64,000 bases of DNA from Hyaloscypha bicolor E (GCF_002865645.1 NW_020194555.1:310001-374000); one strand, 5' to 3'; positions 1 through 13,414 are shown, numbered from the stretch's first letter. Made by a program: numbers and translations. The notes: generated by a model not told the origin, from the sequence alone.

Positions 1-1838
1 AAATATATTTTTTAGAAATATAAAAGAATATAATACTAGAAGTAAACTTAATTAAAATAGCTTTTATTTTTTTATATTTTTTAGTTTTCTTATATATAGC
101 CTTAATTTACTAATTATTAGTAATATAATATTAAGTAAAATAAATAGTATTAATAAAAGAATTATTATAATATATATATACTAATTCCTAAAGCTTTAGT
201 AAAAGCTTCTTATTTAGTTTATATTTTCTATTTTAAAACTAATATTACTTTCTATAAATAGTTATAAAAAAGAATATAAAACTTCTAAAATATTTAACTA
301 AAATATATTTAAAGCTTATTAAAGTTATAGCAAGTATTCTATATCTTATTAAAGTTAGAATATAGCTTCTTTAGATAAGAATAGAACTCTAAAAGCTAAT
401 AGTACTAATTCGGACTATTTTTTATTTATATAAGAATTAGTTAGAATAAAAGTATTATTAGTAAATTTATTAGAAATATAAATAATTTTAAGATTCTTAG
501 AGAAATATAAATTAGTATTTCCTTATAGCTTATTTTTAATTTAAACTAGCTAGTTATTAAAAATAGTATAATTTCTAATAAAGAGAGTTAAATCTAGAAA
601 CTTAGTAATTCTAGTATTTCTAAAGGAAATATAAGATATAGGGAATTCTAAATAGAAATAAATAAGAAATAGTTCGGAATTCTTTAAAAAGAAGTTCGGA
701 ATAGCTAGAATTATAGGAATAATAAAAGTAGCTAGAGCTATTATGAACTAATCTATTATAGCTATATAGTATTTAATATTATTCTCGAATTTAATATTAT
801 AAAGTTTAGTATTCTCGAGAATAGCTTTATTATAACTATAGGTATTTTTATATAAAACGGCTTTATAAATATTTTCTTAATAGTTTTTTATAATAATATT
901 AATATCTAAAAGTAAGGTATTAGGCTTCTTAATCTATTTATATAACTTTCTAGTAATAATATAATCTTTGGTTTCTAGAAGTTTTATAATAAAAATAGAG
1001 AATTCTATTTTTATAGACTTATTTATAAATTCTCTAGAAATACTAACGAGATATTTAATTCGAGAAAGGCTATTAATAAAATAACCTAAATTAGTAAAAG
1101 CTTTACTAGAAGCCTTAGTAAAAGTTAATATAATTCCTAGTTATATAATATTCTGGGAAATTAATCTATTATATTTCTTCTATTATATTCTTTCTAATAA
1201 TCTTATTACCGGTATATATATAAAGCCTATAAGATTATAAAATAAAGCTTAAGAATAATAGTTAGATTATTAGCTTATAATACTTATTATTTTAGAACTT
1301 AATTAAAGAATAGCCTTTATTTAAGGTTCTTTAATTTTGGGGTTTTTAAAAGAGGTTTCTAATATACTATTAGTATATATTTATAAAGATATAAATACCT
1401 AATCTCTCTAAGGGTTCTAAAGCTTTTTACTTTTATTATTCTGAAATCTATTATTTATATTTTTAAAGTTCTATTATCTTAGTAATACTTATATTTCTAA
1501 TAGTTCTAAATTAGTTTATTTGAAATTCTTTATAGAATTAAAGGAAATAAGCTTTAAATATTATTATAAATATAATATTTAGGGCTTAAAAAGCAAGATA
1601 GAAAATCCTTTATAAAGATAATTCAAAACTAAGAAAGAGAAAACTAGAATATAGGAGGCTATAAGGGAATATATATATCCTATAATATACTAGTCCCGAA
1701 GGGGCTTAGTTTTCTAAATATCTCTAGTATATTCCAAATATGCTTCTCTAGTAAGGCGGCCGTATTATATATATCTAGAAGATATCTAATATCTAGTCAG
1801 GTATTTTAGATACTAGATATCTGAGAATTATAATAAAA
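1..1838. repeat. RIP-degraded AT-rich repeat, unidentified
   Basis: Strongly AT-rich sequence with almost no CpA or TpG and stops in all frames, as expected of RIP-mutated repeats. The - strand of about 600-1,150 gives short peptide-like stretches but no family I can name. The right edge is where similarity to element C2 (read in reverse) begins, near 1,838. A short palindromic stretch with repeated agatatct/agatact motifs lies just before that junction (about 1,770-1,825) and may mark the break point. Confidence 0.6.
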
Positions 1839-4361
1839 ATAATAGTTTAAAAATACTAAACTTTTAGAATTAAGGAATTAAGTAATATAAAATAAGAAAC
1901 CAAAAATAAAAAAATAAAAATAAAGCCTAGTATTATATCTAGTAATAATATTAAAAAAAAATAAGAAAATACCGGAATTCCTTATATATTCTTTTATTTT
2001 AAATTTAGAAGTTCAGGAAATTAATAATATTTTTAAAGAAACTAAAATAAAAAAGGCTCTAATTAGAATATTATTAAAAGTAGTTCCGGATTTAATAAAA
2101 AAGGAAATAAAAAAATATATTTCCGAAGCTATAAAACCTGAAATCTAAAACTTAAAAGAATTCTAAAATATATAAGAATTTAAAAAAAGTACTTTAAAAT
2201 ATTAAATAAAAAAATATTTTTTATATCTAATTAGGAAAAAGCTAAATAGAAAAGTTATAAACTCCAGAAATTAAATAAAAATAATACTAGAAAAGATAAT
2301 AATTATAGTTTATTTCTAGTTATAAGAATATATAAAATAAAGAGTAAAAAGATTTAATTAATAAATACTAATAATAAAACTAGAAAAAGTTCTAGTAAAT
2401 ATTCGAATTAGTTTAAAAGATTTAAAACTAGAAAATACTTATAGAAATATATTAGAAAATATAAGAACTATTTTTTATTAAAAATAATAGCTATTTTAAA
2501 AGATTTATAACTTATTTCGAAATATTTTAAATAATTAGATATTAGGAACTAGTTCTAAAAAAAAACTAGCTATATTTCAAGAATTAATAATTAATTAAGA
2601 AAATACTATTATATTTATAAAAATATTTATTTATTTATTCTAATTAAAACTATTAAATATAAAGCCTAGTAAAAGAAAAGTTTCCTATATTTTAAAGCTC
2701 TAATACTAGTAATAATAAAAATATTACTATAAAAATAAATTTAGTAACTTAATAAAATACTAATTTATTTCTATTTATTAATAAGATCTTGGAAAAGTTT
2801 ATTAAATATACTTATATTTCTCTAATTAATTTCTTTTCCGGATATAATTAACTTATACTAGATACTTATAATAGAAATTTAATTATATTATTTTAGAAAG
2901 CTACTAATTCTATTATATAGTTTATATAAATTATTATAACTATTTTAAAAAATCTAGTTCTTAAAATTACTATATTATTTATTAATAATATTAGAATTAA
3001 GAAACTTTATATAAACTATAATAAGTAATTTATTTTATTTAGTATTTAGTATTTTATATTTAAATATCTTTAAAACTTAAATATAACTTTAAATAGAATT
3101 AAATAAATTAGAGCTAGTATTAAAAAAAAATTATAGGTCTATTATAATAGTATAATTATTATTAGCTTTATTTAAAAAATACTTAAAAGAAGTTTTTAAA
3201 GCTTAGAAATTACTAAAATCTTAAAATAGAAATATTATAATAGTATAACTAAAAGCAATATATTTATTAGAATTATTATTTATTATTATATTTAAATTAA
3301 AAACTTTATAATTATTTAATAAAAAAGATATAATATAATAATAAAATAATAAATAAATATAAGCTATATAAATTCTTTAAGAAAAACTTATTATTATACT
3401 AATACTTTATAAGTTATATTATAATTTATTAGAAAATTAGGAAATAATTATATTAATAATAAATACTAGCCTAAATAAATAAAGTAGAATTCTTAGTTAA
3501 TATAATAATAAAGAAAAAAAAATCATATAATATAAATCTAAAATCTAAAATAATACTAAATAGAAATATAATATTATTAAAAGAAAATACTAAGAACTAA
3601 TAAAGTATTTATAGAAAATATAATTCTAGCTATATAAAATTTATTTTATTCTTAATCTAAATACTAATATATTTATTATATAGCTAAATAAAGCAGCTAT
3701 AGATTTTCCTAAAACTTTAATTATTTATTAACTAATACGAATTTAATTATTTAATTTTAAAATTAAGTATATTAAAGAAACTAAATATATTATTATTAAT
3801 AAATTATTAAAATATTTATAATAAGAAAATAATACTAAAAATATTAAGAATATTAATAAATAATTAATAATAGAGCTTAATATTATTAGAATAATACTTA
3901 TTAAATAGAAAGTTTAATTAAAGAAAATAGTTCCGATTTAATTATATAATATTATTTTAAGGAATTAGATTTCTAAGATCTTTACTAAATATTTAAATAA
4001 TAATATTTAGTTATTAGAGATTAATAATTAAAGCTTTATTATATCTAAAAGCAAATTAGTAATATTAAAAAATAATAATATTCGGAAGTTATATAATAAA
4101 GGCCGCAGTCTTTTATATATAACTTTTAGTAAAATAATAAATAATAATACTAGCTTTTATATTTTTATTAGATTTCTTAAATAATAGCTATTTCGAATAA
4201 TATTAAAATATTATATAATATCTTATAATATTTTCTAGACTAAAAGAAATATCTAGAACCAAGTTTTAGAAATTAAATAAAAAAGCTTTAAATTATAATA
4301 TAAAAAATTAATTACTATAAGAAATTATATTTAAAATATATTTATTTTAATTTATTATTAT

Positions 4362-4540
4362 TATACTCTACTACTTTACTAGTAAATTTAGTATTATATA
4401 ATTATATAATAATATATATAGCTAGCTAGTATTTAGAATACTAAAGCTCTTATATATATAAGCTTTCTTTCTTAGTTTAGAATCCTCGAATTAAGTACTA
4501 TTCTATTTATTTTTTAAGCCTAGAGTCTGGTTTTATAATA
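4362..4540 (+). repeat. 5' LTR of the gag-only element
   Basis: 179-bp direct repeat of 5,949-6,127 with mostly C/T and G/A differences. A third copy lies inverted at 12,718-12,893. Begins tatactctac and ends ttttataata. Confidence 0.75.
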
Positions 4541-4889
4541 TTATTCTAAATTTATTCTTATTTCTATAAAAAAAGTAAAACTATTTATATTTTATATATA
4601 AGTACAATTTTATAGTAATTTAATAATAGTACTATTAATATATATAGTTATAGAACTATTATTTACTAGAGATTAAGAGCTTATTAGGCTCTCTCTTATT
4701 TCAAGTTTTTACTATAAAGTAATCTTTATAGATTCAGGTTATTACTATAATTACCGAGCTCTAAATAAAAGTATAAAAACAGGCTAAGGTTATTTAGTAA
4801 TAAGGTAATAAGCTTAACCTTTTATAAACTCACTTCTTTCCTTTTTCTTCTATAAATATAAAGCTAAAACCCTTTCTTCTATATCCCGA

Positions 4890-5700
4890 AAAATTTAATA
4901 ACTAAGTTAATAAGTTTAATGCCTGGCTTCCTTTAATTAAGGCTAAGCTATAAGTTAATTATAAGGCTATTAGTAATATTATTATTTAGTTCTATTATAT
5001 TTATCTAAATCTCGAATCTTATATTTAAGCTATAGTTCTTTCTTAACTTTTCTAGGCTAAAAATAATTAAATCTAGTTCTATCTCTTAATTCTCGACTAA
5101 TTCTCTTATATTTACTCGAATTTGAATAAGGTATAAGAAGTAAAGAATAAGATATACTTTTTCAAATAAAATACTAATTTATTTTATATATTTATTACTA
5201 AGTTTAAATATATTTTATATAAAATATATAAATAGAACTAGAATAATATTAATAAGATTATAGCCTTTTATTAAGAACTTAATATTATAATTAAGAATAG
5301 ACTAGTATATTAATTAAATCTTTTTTAAACTTATATTAAGTTTATTAAGATAATATAATAGCTAGCCGGATATTCTAATATATATAAATACTATAATTCT
5401 AAAAAGAAGCTTTATTATTTAGAAAGTAATATAATAGATATATTAATTATTAATATTATTAGTATAATTATTAAGCTTTTATAATTCTCCTCTTTTTTTC
5501 TATAATTCTTCTTGTTATAATACTTTCTCTTTTATATAAATAGTTAAATATAATTTATATTTCTAATAAAGTATTAATTACTTTATAAATAGGGTAAGTA
5601 TATATACTATAGTAGTAATAAATACTAGATAAAGAACTATAATATTAAGCTATATAAGAAAACAGGAAAGAAGATATTAAAGCCAGAACTAAAGATTATA
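4890..5700 (+). pseudogene. Degraded gypsy gag (capsid) coding region
   Basis: Reading + with RIP stops ignored, the frame shows the pattern of fungal Ty3/gypsy gag: a stretch resembling FN-WLP-IKAKL near 4,917-4,960, a YYIYLNLES-like motif near 4,990-5,025, and a segment resembling the late capsid (F-NGL-region and LAGY) near 5,270-5,390. A basic tail follows (about 5,600-5,880), where a zinc knuckle would sit; its cysteines are not intact. TAG/TAA codons interrupt it repeatedly. It is the only coding region recognisable between the two 179-bp LTRs. Family call rests on remembered gag patterns, so moderate confidence. Confidence 0.5.
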
Positions 5701-5948
5701 ATAGGCAAGAATAGTAGAAAAGTTATAATTTATATAATTAATAATTCTAATAAAAGCTATAATTCTAATACCTTAATTAGATCCTATAGCCCTAATTCTA
5801 ATTCAGATTCGGATATAAAGGAACTAGTATATTAGGAACTAGTAGATTATATAAATAAGAGATATTAGAAATAGAATATATAAAAGTATATAAGATTATA
5901 TAATTTTCGAGTATTCGGGACAAGCTTTCCTAAAAAGGAAAGTAATAT

Positions 5949-6127
5949 TATACTTTATTACTTTACTAGTAAATTTAGTATTATATAATTATATAATAAT
6001 ATATATAGATAGCTAGTATTTAGAATACTAAAGCTCCTATATATATGAGCTTCCTTTTTTAGTTTAGAATTCTCGGATTAAAAGCTATTTTATTTATTTT
6101 CTAAGCCCAGAGCCCGGTTTTATAATA
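5949..6127 (+). repeat. 3' LTR of the gag-only element
   Basis: Direct repeat partner of 4,362-4,540, same length (179 bp), followed by the ATTAT duplication. Confidence 0.75.
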
Positions 6128-6169
6128 ATTATTAATAACTAAAAATAAAAATAAATTATTATTAAAGAG

Positions 6170-7300
6170 CTATATAATAAGATTATATATATTAAAAGAG
6201 AAAATACTTTTTATTTAGTAACTAGCTATTATTACCAGAAAAGTTATTATAATTATATATAAAAATATATTAGTATAAGAATATAAAAAAATAAAAAGAA
6301 GTTCTATATTTAATAAAAACTATATTTCTTTTCTATTATTATAGAATTAATATAATTAAACTATTAGATTATAAAAGGTATAACTTATTAATTATTACTA
6401 GAAATAACTTCTTAAAATAAATTAAAGCTAGACTTTTAAAAAACCCAACTAGTAAAAAGATTATTAAGTTTATTTAGGAAGAAATTATTTATAAATATAA
6501 TTTATTTAAATAGCTTAAAATAAATAATAGATCGGAATTTAAAAAAGTAATAATTTAGGAATTTAATAAGCTAGAAATTAATAGAATTATTATTTTGGCC
6601 TATAATTTCAAAAGAAATAATATAATTAAAAAAATATTAACTAATTATTTAAGTACTTATTATAGTTATAATAGATAAAAAGAAGCCTTAAGTAAATTTA
6701 TTATTATATATTTTATTTATTAATTAAATTATTATATATAAACTAACTAAATTTATTTTCTTTTATATAATCTATAATAAAAAGCTATATTATTTATAAA
6801 AATATACTTTCTAATCTAGAAAATATTTAGATGAAATAAAATTTATAATAAAGAAATACTTCTAGAAATATATATAAAATAAATAAAAATAAGAAATAAA
6901 AATATTAAAGAAACTAGAATAAAGAAAAATAAAAAATACTAAAAGAAAAAAAAGTAATTTAATATTATTTACTAGATTTATTTAAATTCTATTTCTAAAA
7001 AGAATTTAATTCTTATATATAATATTAAACTAATAAATTAAAATAAATTAAGAATATAAAGTTATTATATTACTAACTTAACTTATATAAAAAAAGAGGA
7101 TTATATATTAGAAAAGCTTAATAATATTATATTTTAAAGAATATATACCAGAAATTAATTTAAATAATTTATTGAAAGAAATAAATTCCAGTACTTTTCT
7201 AAAAATAAAATTAATAATAAATATATATTTACAAATAAATACTTTAAGATAAATATAGAATTAGAAAAGGAAATAGTAATAAAATACTATAAATAAAATA
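6170..7300 (+). pseudogene. Degraded gypsy integrase (C-terminal part of pol)
   Basis: On +, ignoring stops, the order matches a Ty3/gypsy integrase. There is an H-C-C type zinc-binding remnant near 6,210-6,290 and a core entry resembling DYK-YNLLIITRN near 6,360-6,400. The conserved block around the second catalytic acidic residue reads NNRSEFKKVII near 6,520-6,555. A segment resembling AYNF-RNNI follows near 6,600, where NPQGNG is expected. A long basic and acidic C-terminal arm follows (about 6,850-7,280). The first residue of the DN/DG pair reads NN, a RIP-type change. It is RIP-killed and continuous with the upstream C1 pol remnant across the nested element. Confidence 0.65.
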
Positions 7301-10300
7301 ATATTTAGGAAATTAAAAAAGCTATTAGTATTATTATATATATTTCAAAATTACTAGAATTAAAGAAAATAAAATATATTTCCTTTATAAAAAACTAGAA
7401 AAAAGTATCTAATAATAGAAGTTTTTGTTAATCTAAAATAAAGCTTATTACTTTTAATTTTTTCTTCTAATTATTATTTATGGCCTTTAGAAAATATTAT
7501 TATTAAATTACTATTCTGGAAATTAAATAAGCTTTATTATTACTTATTTTTTATTATTATTTAATTATTATTATTATATATTTTATTAAATAATGTTTTT
7601 AATATAAAATTCTATTATTAGATTTTGGAAATTAAATATAAAATATTCTTTTTAATATAAAAATAAATAAGAAATTAAAAGGTTATCTTATAAATTCTTA
7701 ATTCCGAATTATAGTATTTCCTAGAAAGTTCTTATAATATAAATAGTTCTTATATATAAATAATATAAAAAAGGTCTTTTATATATTTTTTTTAAAAAAA
7801 AAAAATATTAAACTAGAAATCTTTTAAAAGCTTTATTTACTTTTTTACTAGTTATTCTTATAATTTATACTAGTCTAAAGCTTAACTATAATACTTATAG
7901 ATCTTAACTTTAATTTAAATTACTATTATAAATTTCTTTATAATATTTAAATAAGCTTTCTAATTAGAAGTTTTATATAAATAAAATAGCTAAACTAGAA
8001 GTCTTATAAAAGAAAAAAAAACCTTATTAAATCTAATAGTTATTTCCGAAAATATTTAATAATATATAATTCCAGGAATCTTTTAAATATAAAATAAAAT
8101 AGATTTATTTATTTAAAGCCTATTCTATATTAGGAAACTTATTTTATTCTTAATATAAATATACTTATTTTAAAAGTATATATTAGGGCTTAATTAGTAT
8201 ATTATATATTTCTATTTCTATATAAAAGAAACTTCTTTTATATGAAATCTATTTCCTAATTATAATATTATCTTATTACTAAAAACTAATTATTATTTTT
8301 AAAAAGCTAATATAATTTATTAATTCTTATTATTAATCTATTTCTTATTATTAAATATTATATAAATAATCAGAAAAATATCTTTAATTTTATATCTTTA
8401 ATACTAATTCAGAATATTTAATTTTTCTATATTTTATATTAATTTTAATATTAATTATTTCAAACTTAATAATAATATTATAAATTCTATTTATATTATT
8501 TTATAATTCTTTTTTTTATAATCTCCGAATTCTTTAATATTATTTTCTTAAATATAAATATTATTAGCTTTTAAAAAAATAATATCTTATTCTAAGTTAT
8601 TTCTTAATTCTATTATTTCAACTTCTTTTTTATTAATATTTATTTTATGCTTTTTTAATATCTTTAATATCTTTATATATTTTATTCTTTATATATTTCC
8701 TATATTATTTCTCTTTTTTAATACTATTCTTTAAATAAATAAAAATATTTCTAAATAAAAAAAAAATTAAAATATATTTATATTATTTTCTTTTATATTT
8801 TAATAATTTAGATATTATTACTATATTTATATTTCTATTATATTACTTTTTTATTTCCTTATTATTATTATTTAGTTTAATTTACTTTAATTATTTTCTA
8901 GATTATATTTCCCTAAATATATATATTAGTATTCTTTTCTATAATAGAAGTTTAATCTTATATTTTATTTTCTATAATTATATTATTTTAAATATATAAT
9001 ACTTTTATATAATCCAAATCTGTTTTAATTTATTTTTTATTTTAGAAAATATTTAAAAGAAATTCTTATAATTTCAAGAACTTTTAATTCTATAACTTAT
9101 AATTATTATATTAATAATACTTATATAATTTCTTAAGAATAATAAAATAGTTAAAAAACAGATTTCTCAAGCTAATAAAGTATAATAGCTAGTTCTTATA
9201 AGCTATAGTATTATTAAGAGCTTATAAATTAATAATATTAAAGTTTAGAATATTAAGAAAGCTTAAATAATTATAAAAGGCCTATTAATACTAGAAAAAA
9301 TAACTATAATTACTAAATTTAATATAAATATCCTAAATAAGCTAAGTAATATATATAATAAGCTCTTAAAATAAAAAGCCTTTATTAGAAATAAAACTAG
9401 ACTAGAATTAACTAAAAAGAAACTAAAGAACTATTAAGCTAATAATAAAGAATTCGAGAATATTATTAAAGATATTATTAAAAGCAAATAAAAGAAGCTT
9501 AATAAAATTAAAACTATAATAAATAGTCTAGAAATTAAGAATTAGAATAAAATTATATTATATAATATTTTAGCTAATATATTAATAATATTAATAATAA
9601 CTTTAATAAAAACATTTATAATAAATTATATTTTCTTTTTAAAATAAAAGCTTTAGTATATAAAGCTATTTAGTTAATTAATAAAATTACTTTAAAATAT
9701 ATTAAAAACAAGAAATATTAGAATATTAGTATATTTATTAAATTAGATATTATTAAAATACTTAAATATACTAAAGCTATTTCGGAATCTAGAAAATTAG
9801 TTTTTAAGCTATTATTAATTAATAATCTTAAAACTAAATAATATATTTTTAATATTTCCGGAATTCTTATTAAAAGATATTATAATAATAAATATTTTCC
9901 CAGCTTTTATAATAAGCCTAGAAAATAGGCTTCTATTATAATTTCTATAATAACTTAATTAGATTTAGCTAATAAAACTAGTATTTAACTAATAAAGCCT
10001 ATTATTAGTAAAACTAGTAAAACTAGTAAAAAAAGAAAATAAACTAAACCTAAAACTTTTAATAAATAATATAAATCTAAATATTACTTTAAATATAAAA
10101 TTAGTAAAATACTAGTAAATAAAAAAGAAAAAAGTAAAAAAGAAATATTATTTAGAAAACCGAAAACTAAAAGAAAAAAGATTAATAATATATCTAAATA
10201 TATCTAAATATTATATTTATAAGATACTAGCTAAATAAAAGCTAATATTTAGCTATTAGAATAATTATATTTTTAAGAAATTATATAATAGTATTCTAGA

Positions 10301-11824
10301 ATCTATTTATAAATAAGAATATTATAGAATTATTAATAAATTCCTTAAAGCCTTTTATAAAATATATCTTTATTAATTTACTAATACTTTTATTATTTAA
10401 ATAATTAAAATTAAAGTTATAAAAGTCTTAAAAATAGTTACTAAGATCTATAAAATTACTAAATAAGAAATATATTTCTATTATTTAGATATATAAGAAA
10501 ATACAGGATATCTTTTTAGAAAATAAAGAAATTATAAAATATAAATATAAATACCGGGTTTTTAATTAATTCTATTCAAATCTATAGATTTAATTTAATA
10601 TTATAGTTTCTATTTCTAAATCTAATATTACTAATATAAGTATAAATAATTATATTTATAAGAAAAATTACTTAAAATAAATTAAGAAACTTAGTATTTA
10701 AAAGTTTTTAATAAAAAAAATAAAAAAACTATAATTTTACTTTTAAAAAAATATAGTATTAAAATATAGAAATCTAAACAATAATAATTTTACCTTAGTT
10801 TCTTAATTCTTAATAGCGGATTTCTTAATATAGCTCGGATTTTATAAAGTATTAGCTAAGTATTCTATTTATCTAATTACTTATTCTTAGCTAGCCTAAT
10901 ACTATATTTCTAGAAATATTAATTATTATTAGTATAAAGGAAATATTAATAATCTGGCTATTATTAAAGCTTTAAATAATAAGTTTTTCCTTAATAAGGA
11001 AAATTGAAATATTAGTTATATTTTCTTTATAAATTATTAAAAAGTAGCTTTTTTTAATAAGAAAATTCTCAAAAGTATTAATTATTTCTTTATTTATAAT
11101 GATTTTAATTTTAAAAATATAAAGAAATTAAATAAATATTTAGTAAAAGAAAAAAAAGAAAAGTATTTAAATATATAATACTTAACTAGATAAATAAATG
11201 CCTTTAGTTAAATAATTTATAAGTTTGAAATTATAATTAAATATTAATTTTCGGATAAAATAGTAATTAAAAGATAACTTAATAATAATCTATTATTTAA
11301 AAAGCCTTTTATTATAATTCTAATAAGCCTGGTTATTATTTAGAACTAAATATATAAAAATAAAGTCTTTTATAAAGTTATTAAAGCTTTTTATTAAGAA
11401 CTTTTTCTTTTTATTAAAGGCTAATTTAAGAATATTAAAGGAAATACAAAATTCAAAAAGGCTATTTATTTGAAATATATTAGTATAATTTATAATATAA
11501 TTTGCTATAATAAGTTACTTTAGTACCTAGTTATAAAAACTAAAATTAACTAATAATTAAAGGCAAATATTAAATAATAAAAAGAATTATATTAAATTTA
11601 ATATAAGAATATAATTAAGCGAATTCGGATTATATTTAAGTAAGTTCGGGAATATAAAATAAAACTATTTAAGAATAATAAATTATATTTCTAGTATATT
11701 AAAAAGAAATTAGAAATATTAATAAAGAAAAATCCTAATTATTTTATTATTTCGGATTCTAAATAAGGATTTTCTATTAGTTTTTAGTATTTAAGAAACA
11801 AGTATAAATAAATAGGAAATTAAA
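7300..11824 (+). repeat. C1 region between integrase and 3' LTR, content unknown
   Basis: About 4.5 kb, also present in inverted form in C2 (roughly 25,152-29,700), that lies after the integrase and before the 3' LTR, where most gypsy elements have only a short tail. On + there are lysine-rich, helix-like stretches (about 9,150-9,550) and a basic patch (about 10,020-10,190), but stops are frequent. I could not assign a protein family. It may hold an additional open reading frame, or another element inserted before the C1/C2 copies separated. Confidence 0.4.
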
Positions 11825-12094
11825 TATAATATAATAAGCCGTATTTTATTAAAATTATTTTATTTTAATAGTTTTAATATTTTAGTTATATAGTAAAAAC
11901 TAAAGCCTTTTATATATAATTTACGGGAATTATATAAGAAATCTAGTTTTTTTATAATTCTAAATAATAATTCCTTTTTATATTTATTTAATTAAGCTTT
12001 TATATATTATATATTATTTGGATTTTATTATTTATATTTTATATTCTAGTATATTTTATATGAATTTTAATTTTATTATAGTTTTTCTTTTATA
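11825..12094 (+). repeat. 3' LTR of C1
   Basis: About 270 bp matching, in reverse complement, the two LTRs of C2 (24,877-25,151 and 37,210-37,513). Starts tataatataataag and ends cttttata, consistent with RIP-changed TG...CA termini. Confidence 0.7.
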
Positions 12095-12672
12095 CTAAAA
12101 AGCAAAATATATAATAGTAATTATAAAATAAAAGAGAAAAAACTCTATTATATAGTTCTTTTTTATTACTTATAATTATTTCCTATATATAATAAAGAAA
12201 ATACTAATTTTTTCTTCTTTTTTATATAAATATAGATTAATTAAAGTTTAGAAAATTAAATAAAAATTAAATAAGCTTTAAAGAAATTTATTAGTTCTTA
12301 TTTTTAAGATTTATTTAATTTCTTATATTCTTTTACTTTTATTTAAAAAAGAAATACAAATATAATAATAATAGTTATAATAAAATTATATTTATTTTTT
12401 ATAATTAATAAAAGATTATAATAAAAGAAAAACATTATATTTTAATAATTATAAAAAAATAATATTAGTTTTATTTCTTTAATATTTAAAATACTTAATT
12501 CTTTTTTTATTTCTTAATTCTTTATATATTTCTAATTTTTTCTTCTTATTTCTTAAAAGTTTTATTATTTCTTATATAATAAAATTAATTATCTTGCCTT
12601 TTAGCTTTTCTTTTGGCTTTATTTAATATTTTATTTAATTTCTTTAATTTCTTTATAATAGTAATATCTTTA
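12095..12672. repeat. AT-rich RIP-degraded spacer, unidentified
   Basis: Flank between the C1 3' LTR and the start of the element A LTR. Very AT-rich, no reading frame and no repeat partner seen by eye. Confidence 0.4.
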
Positions 12673-13116
12673 TATAATATATATAAAGTTATATATAATT
12701 TAAGAATATATAATAATAATTATAAAACCGGGTTTCTGAGTTTAGAAAGTAAAATAAAGTAGTTCTTAATCCGAGAATTCTAAATTAAGAAAAAAAACTT
12801 ATAAATACGAGAGCTTAGTATTCTAAATACTATAGCCATATGCATTATCGGGGTCACGTGACGCTAAATTTACTAGTAAAGCAATAGAATATAATAATAA
12901 ACCTCGAATATTATAAGTATTAATTAGGGAAATTAATAGCCTTTTATTATTATAATTAATTACTATTTATATTATAAGTATTAGGCTTATAAATTACTAA
13001 TTATATATATATTATTAGGGCTTCTTATTTAGAAGAGGCTTTTTTAAACCTTATAAGAAAAACAAAAATTAGTTTTATATTAAATTTAATATAATAGTTT
13101 TATAACTTATTAATTT
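12673..13116 (+). mobile_element. 5' LTR of element A, left part, interrupted by a solo LTR
   Basis: Reverse complement of the element B LTR: 12,673-12,717 and 12,899-13,116 match successive parts of it (for example ggcttataaattactaatta near 12,990). The remaining part of this LTR lies beyond element B, at 20,949-20,986. Together the pieces total about 300 bp, the length of the B LTR. So A is an older copy of the same family in the opposite orientation. Confidence 0.75.
12718..12893 (-). mobile_element. Solo LTR of the gag-only element family
   Basis: Inverted copy (about 176 bp) of the LTRs at 4,362-4,540 and 5,949-6,127. It is flanked by ATAAT at 12,713-12,717 and 12,894-12,898, a 5-bp target-site duplication. 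It is noticeably less RIP-mutated: it still holds a cacgtgac motif and gcattatcggggt where the other copies are all A/T, so it approximates the unmutated LTR best. Confidence 0.75.
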
Positions 13117-13414
13117 TGTAAGGTATTTATTAGTAAGTAATAAGACAATAAAATAAATTAGTGTATTATGAAACCATAGTATTAAATTTAGTATAGAACT
13201 AATCTCTATTCCTCCTATAAGGTCCAGGGAAGCCCCCTCTAAATAGGAGGCCCTAATAATATATATATAATTAGTAATTTATAAGCCTAATACATATAAT
13301 ATAAATAGTAATTAGTTAGGATATTAAAGGGCTACCGAACTCCCTAATTAGTACCCGTAATATCCGAGATTCATTATATGCCCTTAAGTCACGTATAACC
13401 CTATATATATTATA
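13117..13414 (-). repeat. 3' LTR of element B (left end)
   Basis: 298-bp direct repeat of 20,646-20,943. Shared blocks include aggatattaaagggctac and cattatatgcccttaagtca. Differences are mainly C/T and G/A. Confidence 0.85.

Larger units (their letters stand above)
4362..6127 (+). mobile_element. Nested short LTR element with gag only (TR-GAG-like)
   Basis: Two direct repeats of 179 bp (4,362-4,540 and 5,949-6,127) enclose about 1.4 kb. The 5 bases before (ATTAT, 4,357-4,361) and after (ATTAT, 6,128-6,132) match as a target-site duplication. The inverted relative C2 has the uninterrupted site near 30,905 (ttattattaataact), which differs from the filled site only by one ATT unit. The interior reads as a degraded gypsy gag on + and shows no pol. 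The ends TA...TA fit RIP-converted TG...CA. This matches the plan of non-autonomous gag-only LTR elements; the family assignment is inference. Confidence 0.7.
1838..12094 (+). mobile_element. LTR retrotransposon C1 (gypsy type), 5' truncated, RIP-degraded
   Basis: Seen: the segment aligns by eye, in reverse orientation, with the element at 24,877-37,513. Paired landmarks are the gag-like stretch near 1,980-2,150 with about 33,180-33,440, the stretch near 3,600-3,800 with about 31,380-31,680, and the 3' LTR with the two C2 LTRs. Order on + is a gag-like region, a pol portion, integrase (about 6,170-7,300), a long downstream region of unknown content (7,300-11,825), then the 3' LTR (11,825-12,094). 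The 5' LTR and about 3.6 kb present in C2 are missing. A second LTR element (4,362-6,127) is inserted inside. Integrase residue patterns place it in Ty3/gypsy. All frames carry many TAA/TAG stops in RIP context, so it cannot be active. Exact 5' edge is uncertain by some tens of bases. Confidence 0.7.
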
